From Aerosticca soli (lineage in GTDB: Bacteria > Pseudomonadota > Gammaproteobacteria > Xanthomonadales > Rhodanobacteraceae), in assembly GCF_003967035.1 (NCBI RefSeq), contig NZ_AP018560.1, positions 1,077,001 to 1,141,000 of the forward strand: 64,000 bases of DNA. The letters are read 5' to 3'. The notes under the pieces were generated by a model. The model searched no databases. It had not been told where the DNA came from and worked only from the letters and a program-made list of their open reading frames with translations. Position 1 is the first letter of the stretch, and every line of letters starts with the position of its first letter. Positions 18,539 through 26,808 of the stretch are shown in pieces. Both the position numbers and the translations under genes were made by a program.

Positions 18539-19270
18539 TCAGTTCTTGTTGCCGAGGTGCGGCAGCTCGGGGCTGGAGGTGAAATCGCGCTTGCTGCGCT
18601 GCGCGTTCAGCGGCTCGCCGTACACCTGGAACCAGACGCTCTCGGCGATGTTGGTGGCGTGGTCGCCGATGCGCTCGATGTTCTTGGCCATGAACAAGAG
18701 ATGCGTGCACGGGGTGATGTTGCGCGGATCTTCCATCATGTAGGTGAGCAGCTGGCGGAAATAGCCGGTATAGGCCTCGTCCAGCTCGGCATCGTTCTGC
18801 CAGACTTCGTGCGCGCGCTCGGCGTCGCGATCGCGATAGGCGGCCAGCACGTCGCGCACCTCGGTGGCGGCCAGTTCGGCGAGATAAGTGAGGCCGCTGG
18901 CGGCGGCGATGGGCGCCACCATCGACAGCGGAATGGAGCGCTTGGCGACGTTGGCGGCGTAGTCGCCGATGCGTTCGATGTCGGCGGCGATGCGCAGCGC
19001 CGCGAACACGTTGCGCAGGTCGCCCGCCATCGGCGCGCGCAGGGCGAGAAGTCGCACCACGTCGTGGCTGATCTCCTGCTCGAGCTGGTCGATCACCTCG
19101 TCGTTGGCCACCACGCGCTGCGCGGCGCGTTCGTCGCGGCGCTCGACCACGTCGATCGCGGCTTCCAGCTGACCGACCGCCAGCTCGCCCATGCGGACGA
19201 TCTCGCCGGTGAGCCGGGCCAGCTCCTCGTCATAGCTCTTGATGATGTGCTCTTTGTTCGGTCCGCTCAT
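18539..19270 (-). CDS. phoU: Phosphate signalling protein PhoU
   Basis: Negative regulator that links the Pst transporter to the PhoR sensor and lowers phosphate uptake when phosphate is plentiful. The 243 residues form two PhoU three-helix repeats: the first around MGELAVGQLEAAIDVVERRD and the second around ERAHEVWQNDAELDEAYTGY. DIERIGDYAANVAKR and NIERIGDHATNIAES are the paired E(R)xxD metal-binding motifs. It is the last gene of the pst operon, 25 bases after pstB. It converges on the small membrane protein gene. Confidence 0.95.
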   Translation of the reverse strand: MSGPNKEHIIKSYDEELARLTGEIVRMGELAVGQLEAAIDVVERRDERAAQRVVANDEVIDQLEQEISHDVVRLLALRAPMAGDLRNVFAALRIAADIERIGDYAANVAKRSIPLSMVAPIAAASGLTYLAELAATEVRDVLAAYRDRDAERAHEVWQNDAELDEAYTGYFRQLLTYMMEDPRNITPCTHLLFMAKNIERIGDHATNIAESVWFQVYGEPLNAQRSKRDFTSSPELPHLGNKN

Positions 19271-19295
19271 GGCCGTTCTCGATGAAGTGGAGGCA

Positions 19296-20090
19296 TCAGC
19301 CGAAACGGCCGGTGATGTAATCCTCGGTCTGTTTCTTGCCGGGCTTGGTGAAGATCTTCTCGGTGCTGTCGAACTCGATCAATTCGCCCAGATACATGAA
19401 GGCGGTGAGATCGGACACCCGCGCCGCCTGCTGCATGTTGTGGGTGACGATGACGATGGTGTACGCGTGCTTGAGCTCCTCGATGAGCTGCTCGATGCGC
19501 CCGGTGGCGATCGGGTCGAGCGCCGAGGTCGGCTCGTCCAGCAGCAGCACCTCGGGACGCAGCGCAATGGCGCGGGCGATGCACAGACGCTGCTGCTGGC
19601 CGCCGGACAGCCCGAGCGCGCTCTGTTTGAGCTTGTCCTTCACCTCGTCCCACAGCGCCGCGCTGCGCAGCGCCTGTTCGACGCGGGCGTCCATCTCGGC
19701 GCGCGACAAGCGTTCGTGATGGCGGATGCCATAGGCGACGTTCTCGTAGATCGTCATCGGGAACGGCACCGGTTTCTGGAACACCATGCCGACCTTGCTG
19801 CGCAGCCGGTTGAGCGAATAGTGCGGGTCGAGGATGTTCTCGCCGTCGAGTTCGACCACGCCCTTGGCTTCCAGCTTGGGATAGATCGCGTAGATGCGGT
19901 TGAAGATGCGCAGCAAGGTCGACTTGCCGCAGCCGGAGGGGCCGATGATCGCAGTCACCCGCTTTTCCGGGATGTCCATGCTGATGCCTTTCAGCGCATG
20001 GAAACCCTGGTAGTAGAAATGCAGGTCGCGCACCTTGAGCTTGGGCTCCGCGGCCGGCACGGCTGCGGTCGCGAGGGCGGGCTCAGTCAT
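19296..20090 (-). CDS. pstB: Phosphate ABC transporter ATP-binding protein PstB
   Basis: ATPase of the high-affinity phosphate importer. In 264 residues the Walker A is [13 protein letters not shown], the signature LSGGQQQR, Walker [14 protein letters not shown], and the switch histidine in [32 protein letters not shown] at the start is typical of PstB. Its start overlaps the pstA stop by 8 bases, giving tight coupling to the permease genes; phoU follows. Confidence 0.96.
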   Translation of the reverse strand: MTEPALATAAVPAAEPKLKVRDLHFYYQGFHALKGISMDIPEKRVTAIIGPSGCGKSTLLRIFNRIYAIYPKLEAKGVVELDGENILDPHYSLNRLRSKVGMVFQKPVPFPMTIYENVAYGIRHHERLSRAEMDARVEQALRSAALWDEVKDKLKQSALGLSGGQQQRLCIARAIALRPEVLLLDEPTSALDPIATGRIEQLIEELKHAYTIVIVTHNMQQAARVSDLTAFMYLGELIEFDSTEKIFTKPGKKQTEDYITGRFG

Positions 20091-20955
20091 GGGTCACCTT
20101 GTTGCGGGCGAGGAGCAGGCGCGAGGCAAGGCTGAGCAGCAGCACGAACATCGTCACCACGAAGGCGCCGGCCCAGGCCAGCGCGTGCATCGCCTCGCCC
20201 GGATCGTTGGCGTACTGGTAGATCACCTGCGGCAGGCTGGCCATCTTGTCGAAGGGATTGAACACCATGTAATTGTTGCCGAAGGCGGTGAACAAGAGCG
20301 GCGCGGTCTCGCCGCTGATGCGCGCCAGCGCGAGCAATACGCCGGTGATCACCCCGGCGCGGGCGGCGCGCAGCAGGATCTGCACGGTCATCTTCCACTG
20401 CGGGATGCCGAGCGAGAGTGCCGCCTCGCGCAGCGTGGAGGGCACCAGCCGCAGCATCTCGTCGGTGGTGCGCACGATCACCGGCAACGCGATGAGCGCC
20501 AGCGCGACGCCGCCGGCGGCGCCCGAGAAGGTGATGTTGCCGTGGGTCAGCGCGGTGCTCGGCAACACCACGATGGTGTAGACGAACAGGCCGAGCACGA
20601 TCGAAGGCGCGGACAGCAGGATGTCGTTGAGGAAACGCACCGCCTCGCCGAGCCGGCTGCGGTTGGCGTATTCGGCAAGCCAGGTGCCGGCCAGCACGCC
20701 GATCGGCGCGGCGAGGGCGATGCCGATGGCATCGATGATCAGGCTGCCGACCATCGCGTTGGCCAGGCCGCCGTCGGCGCCGTAAGCGGTGATGCGGGTG
20801 AACAACTTGAGGTCGAGCGCGGCGATGCCCTGGCGCAGCGTCTCCCACAGGATCCAGGCCAGAAAACCCAGGCCCAGCAGGGTGGCCAGGCCGCTGGCGA
20901 GCAGGGCCAGCGCATTGCGGGCGCGCCGGCGCAGGTAGAGCCAGTCCGCGTTCAT
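20083..20955 (-). CDS. pstA: Phosphate ABC transporter permease PstA
   Basis: One of two inner-membrane permease subunits. ATG at 20955 overlaps the pstC stop by 4 bases (ATGA) and gives 290 residues; the same frame stays open upstream only as a shadow of pstC. Six hydrophobic spans are visible, with the cytoplasmic EAA-type loop [20 protein letters not shown] and the following [39 protein letters not shown] lies in a membrane span. It is followed by pstB with overlapping ends. Confidence 0.94.
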   Translation of the reverse strand: MNADWLYLRRRARNALALLASGLATLLGLGFLAWILWETLRQGIAALDLKLFTRITAYGADGGLANAMVGSLIIDAIGIALAAPIGVLAGTWLAEYANRSRLGEAVRFLNDILLSAPSIVLGLFVYTIVVLPSTALTHGNITFSGAAGGVALALIALPVIVRTTDEMLRLVPSTLREAALSLGIPQWKMTVQILLRAARAGVITGVLLALARISGETAPLLFTAFGNNYMVFNPFDKMASLPQVIYQYANDPGEAMHALAWAGAFVVTMFVLLLSLASRLLLARNKVTHD

Positions 20956-21965
20956 CGGTTGCCCTCGCGGAAGGCGAGCCGGCGCAGCATCCAGCGCGCC
21001 GCCAGCAGCACGAAGAAGGTGACCACGAACAGCAGGAAAGCCAGCGCCATCAGCGCCGATTTCTGCAAGCCCACCGCCTCGCTGAACTGGTTGGCGATGG
21101 TGGAGGCGATCGAGGCGCCGGGGTCGAGCAGCGAGGGCGACAGCCGCAATGTGTTGCCGAGCACGAAGGTCACCGCCATGGTTTCGCCGAGCGCGCGGCC
21201 GAGCCCGAGGAAGATGCCGCCGATCACCGCCGAGCGGGTGTAGGGCAGCACGATGTCCCAGGCCACCTCCCAGGTGGTCGAGCCGAGCGCGTAGGCCGAT
21301 TCCTTGAGCCGCGTGGGTACCGTCTGGAACACCTCGCGCATCACCGAGGAGATGAACGGGATGATCATCACCGCCAGCACGATGCCGGCGGTGAGTACGC
21401 CGGCGCCGAACGGATAGTCGGTGCCGAACAGCTTGCCGATGAAGGGCACGTGCGCGGCGATCCACGACAGCTGGCCGTCGTCGGGCTTGTCGCCCAGGTG
21501 GTTGGTGAAGAACGGCTTGATGTGTTCGGCGAAGAACGGCGCGAAGATGAACAGCCCCCACATGCCGTAGATGATCGACGGGATGCCGGCGAGCAGCTCG
21601 ATCGCCGAGGCGACCGGCGTGCGCAGCCAGGCCGGCGCCACCTCCGACAGATACAGCGCGATGCCGAAGCTCATCGGCACGGCCAGCACGAGCGCGATCA
21701 CCGAGGTGACCACGGTGCCGTAGACCGGCACCAGCGCGCCATAGACGTCGTTGCCCGGGTCCCAGGCGTCGCTGACCAGGAAATGCCAGCCGAAGGTGGC
21801 GAACGCCTGCCGGCCGCCCCACAGCGTCGCACCGGCCGCGCCGATGAGCGAGGCCAGCACCAGCAGCGCACAGACCTTGAGCAGCCGCGCGAACCAGCGG
21901 TCGTTGCGGGCATCGCGCAGGTCGCGGCGATCGGCCTGGGCCGGCGGGGTGGCCTGGTGGGACAT
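20952..21965 (-). CDS. pstC: Phosphate ABC transporter permease PstC
   Basis: Second permease subunit of the Pst importer, 337 residues from ATG 21965. The N terminus is hydrophilic and cytoplasmic, the first span is LLVLASLIGAAGATLW, and the EAA loop reads LGSTTWEVAWDIVLPYTRSA followed by GLGRALGETMAV. A periplasmic stretch between spans (about residues 155-180) is longer than in E. coli PstC, as common in this order. It lies 119 bases after pstS, separated by a strong hairpin at 22016-22048. Confidence 0.94.
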   Translation of the reverse strand: MSHQATPPAQADRRDLRDARNDRWFARLLKVCALLVLASLIGAAGATLWGGRQAFATFGWHFLVSDAWDPGNDVYGALVPVYGTVVTSVIALVLAVPMSFGIALYLSEVAPAWLRTPVASAIELLAGIPSIIYGMWGLFIFAPFFAEHIKPFFTNHLGDKPDDGQLSWIAAHVPFIGKLFGTDYPFGAGVLTAGIVLAVMIIPFISSVMREVFQTVPTRLKESAYALGSTTWEVAWDIVLPYTRSAVIGGIFLGLGRALGETMAVTFVLGNTLRLSPSLLDPGASIASTIANQFSEAVGLQKSALMALAFLLFVVTFFVLLAARWMLRRLAFREGNR

Positions 21966-22015
21966 GCGGTCGGCTGGACTCGAAAGGGAGGTGTTTTAGC
22001 GAAATGCTATTGACG

Positions 22016-22048
22016 AACCAGGCCGCCCCGAGACGAGGCGGCCTGGTT
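22016..22048. terminator. Intercistronic hairpin between pstS and pstC
   Basis: A perfect 12-bp inverted repeat (AACCAGGCCGCC and its complement) with a 9-base loop lies in the pstS-pstC gap. In the direction of the operon (minus) no T run follows, so it probably stabilises the pstS message or partly stops transcription, giving more binding protein than permease. On the + strand it is followed by CCGGGC and TTTTTT, where it could act as a terminator of antisense transcription. Confidence 0.65.
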
Positions 22049-22084
22049 CCGGGCTTTTTTAAGCCAAGCTGTGCGTGCTGATCC

Positions 22085-23122
22085 TCACTGCAGCTTGAAC
22101 TCGCTGGCCCAGTAGGCTTCGATCTGCTTGACCAGCGAGGGTGGCAGCGGCACGTAGTCGAGCGAGGAGGCGAGCTGCTGGCCGTTTTCCAGCGCCCATT
22201 TGAAGAAGTCCAGGGCCACGCGGGTATGCTCGACGTTCTTGGGCTTCTTGTACATGATCGCCCAGGTGGTTGCGGCGATCGGCCAGGCGTTCTGGCCCGG
22301 GGCGTTGGTCATCACCAGGTTGAAGTCCTTGGCGCTCGCCCAGTCGGCGGTGGCCGCCGCCGCGGCGAAGGTTTCCGCGCTCGGCTTGACGAACTGGCCG
22401 GCGGCGTTCTTGAGATCCACCCAGCTGATCTTGTTCTGCACCGCGTAGGCGTACTCGACGTAGCCGATCGCGCCCGGGATCTGGCGCACGTACTGCGACA
22501 CGCCCTCGTTGCCCTTGCCGCCGACGCCGGTCGGCCAGTCCACCGCGGTACCGAACTTGACCTTGTCGGCCCATTCCGGGCTCACCTTGGACAGGTAATT
22601 GGTGAAGTTGAAGCTGGTGCCCGAGCCGTCCGAGCGGTGCACCACGGTGATCTTCTTGGCCGGCAGGTTCAGGCCCGCGTTGAGCGCGGCGATCTTGGAG
22701 TCGTTCCAGCTGGTGATCTTGCCCAGGAAGATCTCGGCCAGCGTGGGGCCGTCGAGCTTGATCTGGTCCGAGCCGATGCCGGAAAGATTGACCACCGGCA
22801 CGATGCCGCCGACCACCAGCGGGAACTGGCCGAGGCCGTACTGCTTGAGTTCCTCCGGCTTCATCGGGGCGTCGGAGGCGCCGAAGTCGATGGTGCCTTC
22901 CTTGATCTGCGCGATACCCGCGCCCGAACCCACCGACTGGTAGTTGAGCTTGTTGCCGGTCTTCTCGGCATAGGCGGCAGACCATTTGGAGATGACCGGA
23001 TAGACGAAGCTCGATCCGGCGCCGGTGATGTCCGTGGCCCGCGCCGGCGCGCCGGCGAGGATGCCCGCGGCGAGCGCGGCCGCGGCGCACAGGCGGCTCA
23101 AGGTAAAGGTCGTATTCAACAC
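22085..23122 (-). CDS. pstS: Phosphate ABC transporter periplasmic binding protein PstS
   Basis: Captures phosphate in the periplasm and delivers it to PstCA. The GTG at 23122 is preceded by GAGGAG at a 6-base spacing and gives 345 residues with a signal peptide cleaved after ARA. The mature protein begins TDITGAGSSFVYPVISKW, the PstS phosphate-binding loop; VVHRSDGSGTSFNFTNYLS is the second ligand loop and IPGAIGYVEYAYA is conserved. In-frame codons up to 23215 precede a good ribosome binding site and are rejected. It heads the pst operon behind a four-unit Pho-box-like array. Confidence 0.95.
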   Translation of the reverse strand: MLNTTFTLSRLCAAAALAAGILAGAPARATDITGAGSSFVYPVISKWSAAYAEKTGNKLNYQSVGSGAGIAQIKEGTIDFGASDAPMKPEELKQYGLGQFPLVVGGIVPVVNLSGIGSDQIKLDGPTLAEIFLGKITSWNDSKIAALNAGLNLPAKKITVVHRSDGSGTSFNFTNYLSKVSPEWADKVKFGTAVDWPTGVGGKGNEGVSQYVRQIPGAIGYVEYAYAVQNKISWVDLKNAAGQFVKPSAETFAAAAATADWASAKDFNLVMTNAPGQNAWPIAATTWAIMYKKPKNVEHTRVALDFFKWALENGQQLASSLDYVPLPPSLVKQIEAYWASEFKLQ

Positions 23123-23170
23123 GGGATGCTCCTCGTCGATAGCGATTGCGGGGGATTCCCGCCGACCGCT

Positions 23171-23226
23171 ATTGCAGTCCTGTCGTGTTGCAATGAGATG
23201 AGCCGAATGTTGCAAACGTATGACGA
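23171..23226 (-). promoter_or_regulatory. Pho-box array and -10 of the pst operon
   Basis: Reading the minus strand, four 7-base units recur with an exact 11-base period: TCGTCAT (23220-23226), TTGCAAC (23209-23215), GGCTCAT (23198-23204) and TTGCAAC (23187-23193). The E. coli PhoB half-site is CTGTCAT with the same 11-base period. A TGCAAT (23171-23176) lies 10 bases past the last unit, where a PhoB-activated -10 belongs. PhoB control of pstS in phosphate starvation is inferred from family knowledge. Confidence 0.7.
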
Positions 23227-23235
23227 GACGGCCGT

Positions 23236-23898
23236 TCAGCCCGACAGGATGTCCGGCAGGTCCTGTTCCAGCCGCTCCAGCCGGCGCCAGCGATTGACCA
23301 CGGTGCAGAAGAGCTCGGCGGTGCGTTCGGCATCATAGACGGCCGAATGCGCCTGGCTGGCGTCGAACACGGCGCCGGAGGCGTTGACCGCGCGGCCGAG
23401 CACGGTTTGCCCGTAGGCCAGGGCACCCAGGGTGACGGTGTCCAGCGCGCTGAAGGGGTGGAACGGATTGCGCTTGTGGCCGGTGCGGCGCACCGCGGCA
23501 TTCAGGAAGGCCAGGTCGAAGGCGGCGTTGTGGCCGAGCAGGATGGCGCGCTGGCAGCCGGCTTCGCGCAGGGCCTTGCGCACCGGCGCGAAGACGTGAT
23601 CGAGCGCCTGTTTTTCCGGCAGCGCGCCGCGCAGGGGGTTGTCCGGGTCGATGCCGGTGATCTCCAGCGAACGCGGGTCGATGCGTGCGCCGGGAAAAGG
23701 CTCCACGTGGGTGGAGACGGTGGGGCCGGGATGGAGCCAGCCCGCCTCGTCCATGCCGATGGGCACCACGGCGATTTCGAGCAGGGCGTCGCGTTCGGCA
23801 TCGAAGCCGCCGGTCTCGACATCCACGGCCACCGGCAGGAAACCGCGGAAGCGCTCGGCGATGCGCGGCGCGCGGCTGTTCGTGATCGAAGTCTGCAT
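23236..23898 (-). CDS. rnt: Ribonuclease T
   Basis: DEDD-family 3' exonuclease that trims the CCA end of tRNA and matures 5S and 23S rRNA. The 220-residue protein has all four acidic ligands in place: VDVETGGFD (Exo I, near residue 26), [14 protein letters not shown] (Exo II) and [15 protein letters not shown] (Exo III with the catalytic His). [16 protein letters not shown] and [14 protein letters not shown] are RNase T specific. It lies upstream of pstS on the same strand, but the Pho box between them gives pstS its own promoter. It diverges from the porin gene. Confidence 0.93.
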   Translation of the reverse strand: MQTSITNSRAPRIAERFRGFLPVAVDVETGGFDAERDALLEIAVVPIGMDEAGWLHPGPTVSTHVEPFPGARIDPRSLEITGIDPDNPLRGALPEKQALDHVFAPVRKALREAGCQRAILLGHNAAFDLAFLNAAVRRTGHKRNPFHPFSALDTVTLGALAYGQTVLGRAVNASGAVFDASQAHSAVYDAERTAELFCTVVNRWRRLERLEQDLPDILSG

Positions 23899-23944
23899 GG
23901 GCCGGCAAGGATAACAGGCCGGGCCGGCGCGGCTTCGCGTGTGC

Positions 23945-24002
23945 CTGTCTTCGATTCGTCATGAAAAGGGCATGGAAACGTAAAAAGCCGGCGGCATGCT
24001 AT
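23945..24002 (+). promoter_or_regulatory. Pho-box-like array upstream of the porin gene
   Basis: On the coding strand CTGTCTT (23945-23951), TCGTCAT (23956-23962) and AGGGCAT (23967-23973) follow each other with an exact 11-base period; a degenerate fourth unit ACGTAAA (23978-23984) keeps the phase. TGCTAT at 23997-24002 is 12 bases past it and can serve as -10. The first unit differs from the E. coli half-site CTGTCAT at one base. The array lies 80-140 bases before the porin ATG. Confidence 0.6.
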
Positions 24003-24083
24003 GGCGCATGCTTGGCCTGCCACGCATCGCCAGGGGGCGGTCCGGCTGGTTTTCCCCTCAAAAAAACATCTGGAGAGATCGCC

Positions 24084-25466
24084 ATGCACACCCGTTTGCT
24101 CGCGGCGGCCATCGCGGCTGGCCTCGGCTTGACCTGCCTTGCGGCCCAGGCCGATCCGGCCCAGACCGGCTCCAAGGGCCGCAGCGCTGCGCCGGCCTCG
24201 CGCAGCAGTAGCAGTCAGAACGCCGAGATCGAGGCGCTCAAGGCCCAGCTCGAGGCTTTGCAGGCCAAGGTGGCCGAACTCGAGGCGCGCACGGATGCGC
24301 AATCGGAGATCAACGTCAGCACCGGCCAGGCGGTGGAGTCGATCCAGAAGACCCAGACCGCTTCGGAAAAGCGACTGGCTTCGATCGACAAGTTCGTCAA
24401 CAACACCAAGATCGGCGGCACCATGTTTTTCGACATGACCAACGTCGATCACAAGGAGAAGGGCGCCACCGGCGGCTACCAGAAGAAGGATGGCCACGGC
24501 TGGACCAACGGCACCGGTTTTGACGTCAAGCGGTTCTATCTCTCCGTCGACCATCAGTTCAACGACATCTGGTCGGCCAACCTCACCACCGATTTCCAGT
24601 ACGCCAGCGGCGTCAGTGCCACGGAACTGTACGTCAAGAAAGCCTACGTGCAGGGCAAGTTCGATCCCTTGTTCGCCGTGCGCGTCGGTGCGGCCGACAT
24701 GCCGTGGATTCCGTATGCGGAGAAGTGGTACGGCTACCGCTTCCTGGAAAACACCCTGATCGACCGCACCGTCGATGGCGGGCGTGGTGCGACCGGATCG
24801 GCGGCGGCGGGTTTTGGTTCCTTCGGCACGTCGTCGGACTGGGGCCTGCATGCACTGGGTGCCACCACCGGCGACAACGCCTTCAATTACCAGCTTTCGG
24901 TCGTCAACGGCCGCGGCTACAAGAATCCCTCGCGCTCCAATAGCGTGGATGTGGAAGGCCGTGTCGGTTACCAGCCGGTCGAGCAGATGGTGATCGCCGT
25001 CGGCGGCTACACCGGCAAGCGCGGCAATGATGTGCAAGGCGGCGCGCCCACCCGCAACGCCACCCGCGGCGATGCCCTGGTGGCCTGGCGCGACAAGAGC
25101 TTCGGCATCGGCGCCGAGTATTTTTCCGCCAACAACTGGGACGATGTGCTCAAGTACAACGGCCCGCGGCCCGGCCCGGCCGCGGTCAAGGACGATGCCG
25201 ACGGCTATTCGGTGTTCGCCGACTGGACCTTCATGCCGCAATGGGCCGTGTTCGCCCGCTACGACAGCATCGACTACAAGTACAAGAACCTGGCCGGCAG
25301 CAAGAACAAGCTCGAGAACACCTACTACAACGCCGGCGTCGCCTACGACGTGATCAAGAACCTGCGCCTGGCGCTGGCCTGGAAACACGACGAGCTCAAG
25401 GGCCCGAACAGCGCCTTCCGCTACAAGACCAACGAGATCGGCTTCTGGGGCATGTTGAGCTACTGA
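24084..25466 (+). CDS. Outer-membrane porin of the phosphate-selective O/P family
   Basis: Predicted beta-barrel of 460 residues from ATG 24084, which has GGAGAG nine bases upstream. A signal peptide ends in AQA; the mature protein has a serine-rich stretch, then a coiled coil (about residues 47-75, EIEALKAQLEALQAKVAEL), then alternating beta strands to a terminal aromatic residue (LSY), as in OprO/OprP-type porins. KIGGTMFFDMTNVD and FDVKRFYLSVDHQFND are barrel-start patterns of that family. Basic residues for an anion pore cannot be placed reliably. Phosphate uptake is inferred from the family, the pst neighbours and the Pho-box-like array; another anion substrate is possible. Confidence 0.78.
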   Translation: MHTRLLAAAIAAGLGLTCLAAQADPAQTGSKGRSAAPASRSSSSQNAEIEALKAQLEALQAKVAELEARTDAQSEINVSTGQAVESIQKTQTASEKRLASIDKFVNNTKIGGTMFFDMTNVDHKEKGATGGYQKKDGHGWTNGTGFDVKRFYLSVDHQFNDIWSANLTTDFQYASGVSATELYVKKAYVQGKFDPLFAVRVGAADMPWIPYAEKWYGYRFLENTLIDRTVDGGRGATGSAAAGFGSFGTSSDWGLHALGATTGDNAFNYQLSVVNGRGYKNPSRSNSVDVEGRVGYQPVEQMVIAVGGYTGKRGNDVQGGAPTRNATRGDALVAWRDKSFGIGAEYFSANNWDDVLKYNGPRPGPAAVKDDADGYSVFADWTFMPQWAVFARYDSIDYKYKNLAGSKNKLENTYYNAGVAYDVIKNLRLALAWKHDELKGPNSAFRYKTNEIGFWGMLSY

Positions 25467-25504
25467 CGTTTATCGCAAGGGAGCTCGACCCATGGACGGA
25501 GCAG

Positions 25505-25534
25505 CGGCGGGCCATGCCCGCCGTTTGCTTTTTC
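25505..25534 (+). terminator. Rho-independent terminator after the porin gene
   Basis: An 8-bp perfect stem CGGCGGGC/GCCCGCCG with loop CAT is followed by TTTGCTTTTT, 38 bases beyond the porin stop. It ends just before the converging nth gene. Confidence 0.8.
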
Positions 25535-25539
25535 CTTCT

Positions 25540-26190
25540 TCAGGCGCCGGCTGGCGTCTTGTGCGGATAGCGGCAGAGGTCGCGGATGACGCAGTGCGGG
25601 CAGTCGGGTTTGCGCGCCTTGCACACGTAGCGGCCGTGCAGGATCAGCCAGTGATGCGCATCGCGTTTGAACTCATCGGGCACGCGCCGTTCGAGTTTGC
25701 GTTCCACCTCGCGCACGTCCTTGCCGGGCGCAAGCCCGGTGCGGTTGCTGACGCGAAAGACGTGGGTGTCCACCGCGATCACCGGTTCGCCGAAGACGGT
25801 ATTGAGGATGACGTTGGCGCTCTTGCGGCCGACGCCGGGCAGGGCTTCCAGTGCCTCGCGGTCGTGCGGCACCTGGCCGCCATAGCGTTCCACCAGGATG
25901 CGGCTCAGCGCGATGATGTTCTTGGCCTTGGTGTTGTAGAAACCGATCGAGCTTATGTAGCGCTTCAGCCCCTCCTCGCCGAGTTCCAGCATCGCCTGCG
26001 GCGTGGGAGCGACCTCGAACAGCTTGCGCGTGGCCTTGTTGACGCCGACGTCGGTGGACTGCGCGGACAGCACCACGGCGACGAGAAGCTGGTACGGCGA
26101 GTGATACGCCAGCTCGGTCGTGGGATGCGGATTGAGCTCGCGCAGGCGAGTGAACAGCTCGACGATTTCGGCTCGGCTGAGCGGTTTCAT
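25540..26190 (-). CDS. nth: Endonuclease III
   Basis: Bifunctional DNA glycosylase/AP lyase for oxidised pyrimidines in base excision repair. In 216 residues the helix-hairpin-helix [14 protein letters not shown] carries the catalytic Lys, [11 protein letters not shown] the catalytic Asp, and the C-terminal [17 protein letters not shown] is the C-x6-C-x2-C-x5-C ligand set for a [4Fe-4S] cluster. Its ATG overlaps the stop of the ferredoxin gene by 4 bases. The metG-rsxB-nth order is familiar from Xanthomonadaceae. Confidence 0.96.
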   Translation of the reverse strand: MKPLSRAEIVELFTRLRELNPHPTTELAYHSPYQLLVAVVLSAQSTDVGVNKATRKLFEVAPTPQAMLELGEEGLKRYISSIGFYNTKAKNIIALSRILVERYGGQVPHDREALEALPGVGRKSANVILNTVFGEPVIAVDTHVFRVSNRTGLAPGKDVREVERKLERRVPDEFKRDAHHWLILHGRYVCKARKPDCPHCVIRDLCRYPHKTPAGA

Positions 26191-26798
26191 GGCGCAGCAC
26201 CCGGGCGCTTGGCGCGGGCGCGTTGGAGTGCCGCCAGCACCGGGTTGTCCGCGGCTTGAGCGGTGGCGACGACTTCGGCACGCCGGGCCGCGAGTTCCGC
26301 TTCGTGGGCCGCGCGTTCGCGCGCCAGACGCGCCTCGCGGCGGCGGAAGTGTTCACGCGCGGCATCGGCATGGGCCTGATCGAGCTGGGCGGCAGGCATC
26401 GGTTCCAGGGCGATGCAGTCGACCGGGCAAGCCGGTACGCACAATTCGCAGCCGGTGCAGTCGTCGGCAATCACCGTATGCATCAGCTTGGCCGCGCCGA
26501 CGATGGCGTCGACCGGACAGACCTGGATGCACTTGGTGCAGCCGATGCAGTCGGCCTCGATGATGCGCGCCAGCCTGCGCGGCTGCTCCACGCCGCACGA
26601 GGGATCGAGCGGCAGCGTCGGACGCTCCAGCAGCGCCGCCAGCCTGGCGATGCCGGCCGCGCCGCCGGGCGGGCAGCGATTGATCGGCGCCTCGCCGGCG
26701 GCGATCGCCTCCGCGTACGGGCGACAGCCGTGGTAGCCGCAGCGCTCGCATTGCGTCTGCGGCAGCAGCGCGTCGATGCGGTCGGCGAGCGATGCCAT
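26187..26798 (-). CDS. rsxB: RnfB/RsxB-type ferredoxin without membrane anchor
   Basis: Electron carrier of 203 residues. It starts with the RnfB-type cluster domain ([18 protein letters not shown], then INRCPPGG), followed by two [4Fe-4S] ferredoxin motifs ([12 protein letters not shown] and [12 protein letters not shown]) at about residues 85-125, and a long charged helical tail. Typical RnfB has an N-terminal membrane helix; here the protein begins directly with [16 protein letters not shown]. No other rnf gene is present. It is coupled to nth by an ATGA overlap, so a role in supplying electrons or clusters to repair is an attractive but unproven idea. Confidence 0.82.
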   Translation of the reverse strand: MASLADRIDALLPQTQCERCGYHGCRPYAEAIAAGEAPINRCPPGGAAGIARLAALLERPTLPLDPSCGVEQPRRLARIIEADCIGCTKCIQVCPVDAIVGAAKLMHTVIADDCTGCELCVPACPVDCIALEPMPAAQLDQAHADAAREHFRRREARLARERAAHEAELAARRAEVVATAQAADNPVLAALQRARAKRPGAAP

Positions 26799-26808
26799 GG
26801 GTCGGCGA

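Noticed and set aside
20956..21822. Upstream extension of the pstA frame, as if PstA were fused to another domain
   Set aside because: The extension reads the pstC coding region in another frame; PstC is complete and the ATGA overlap sets the pstA start.
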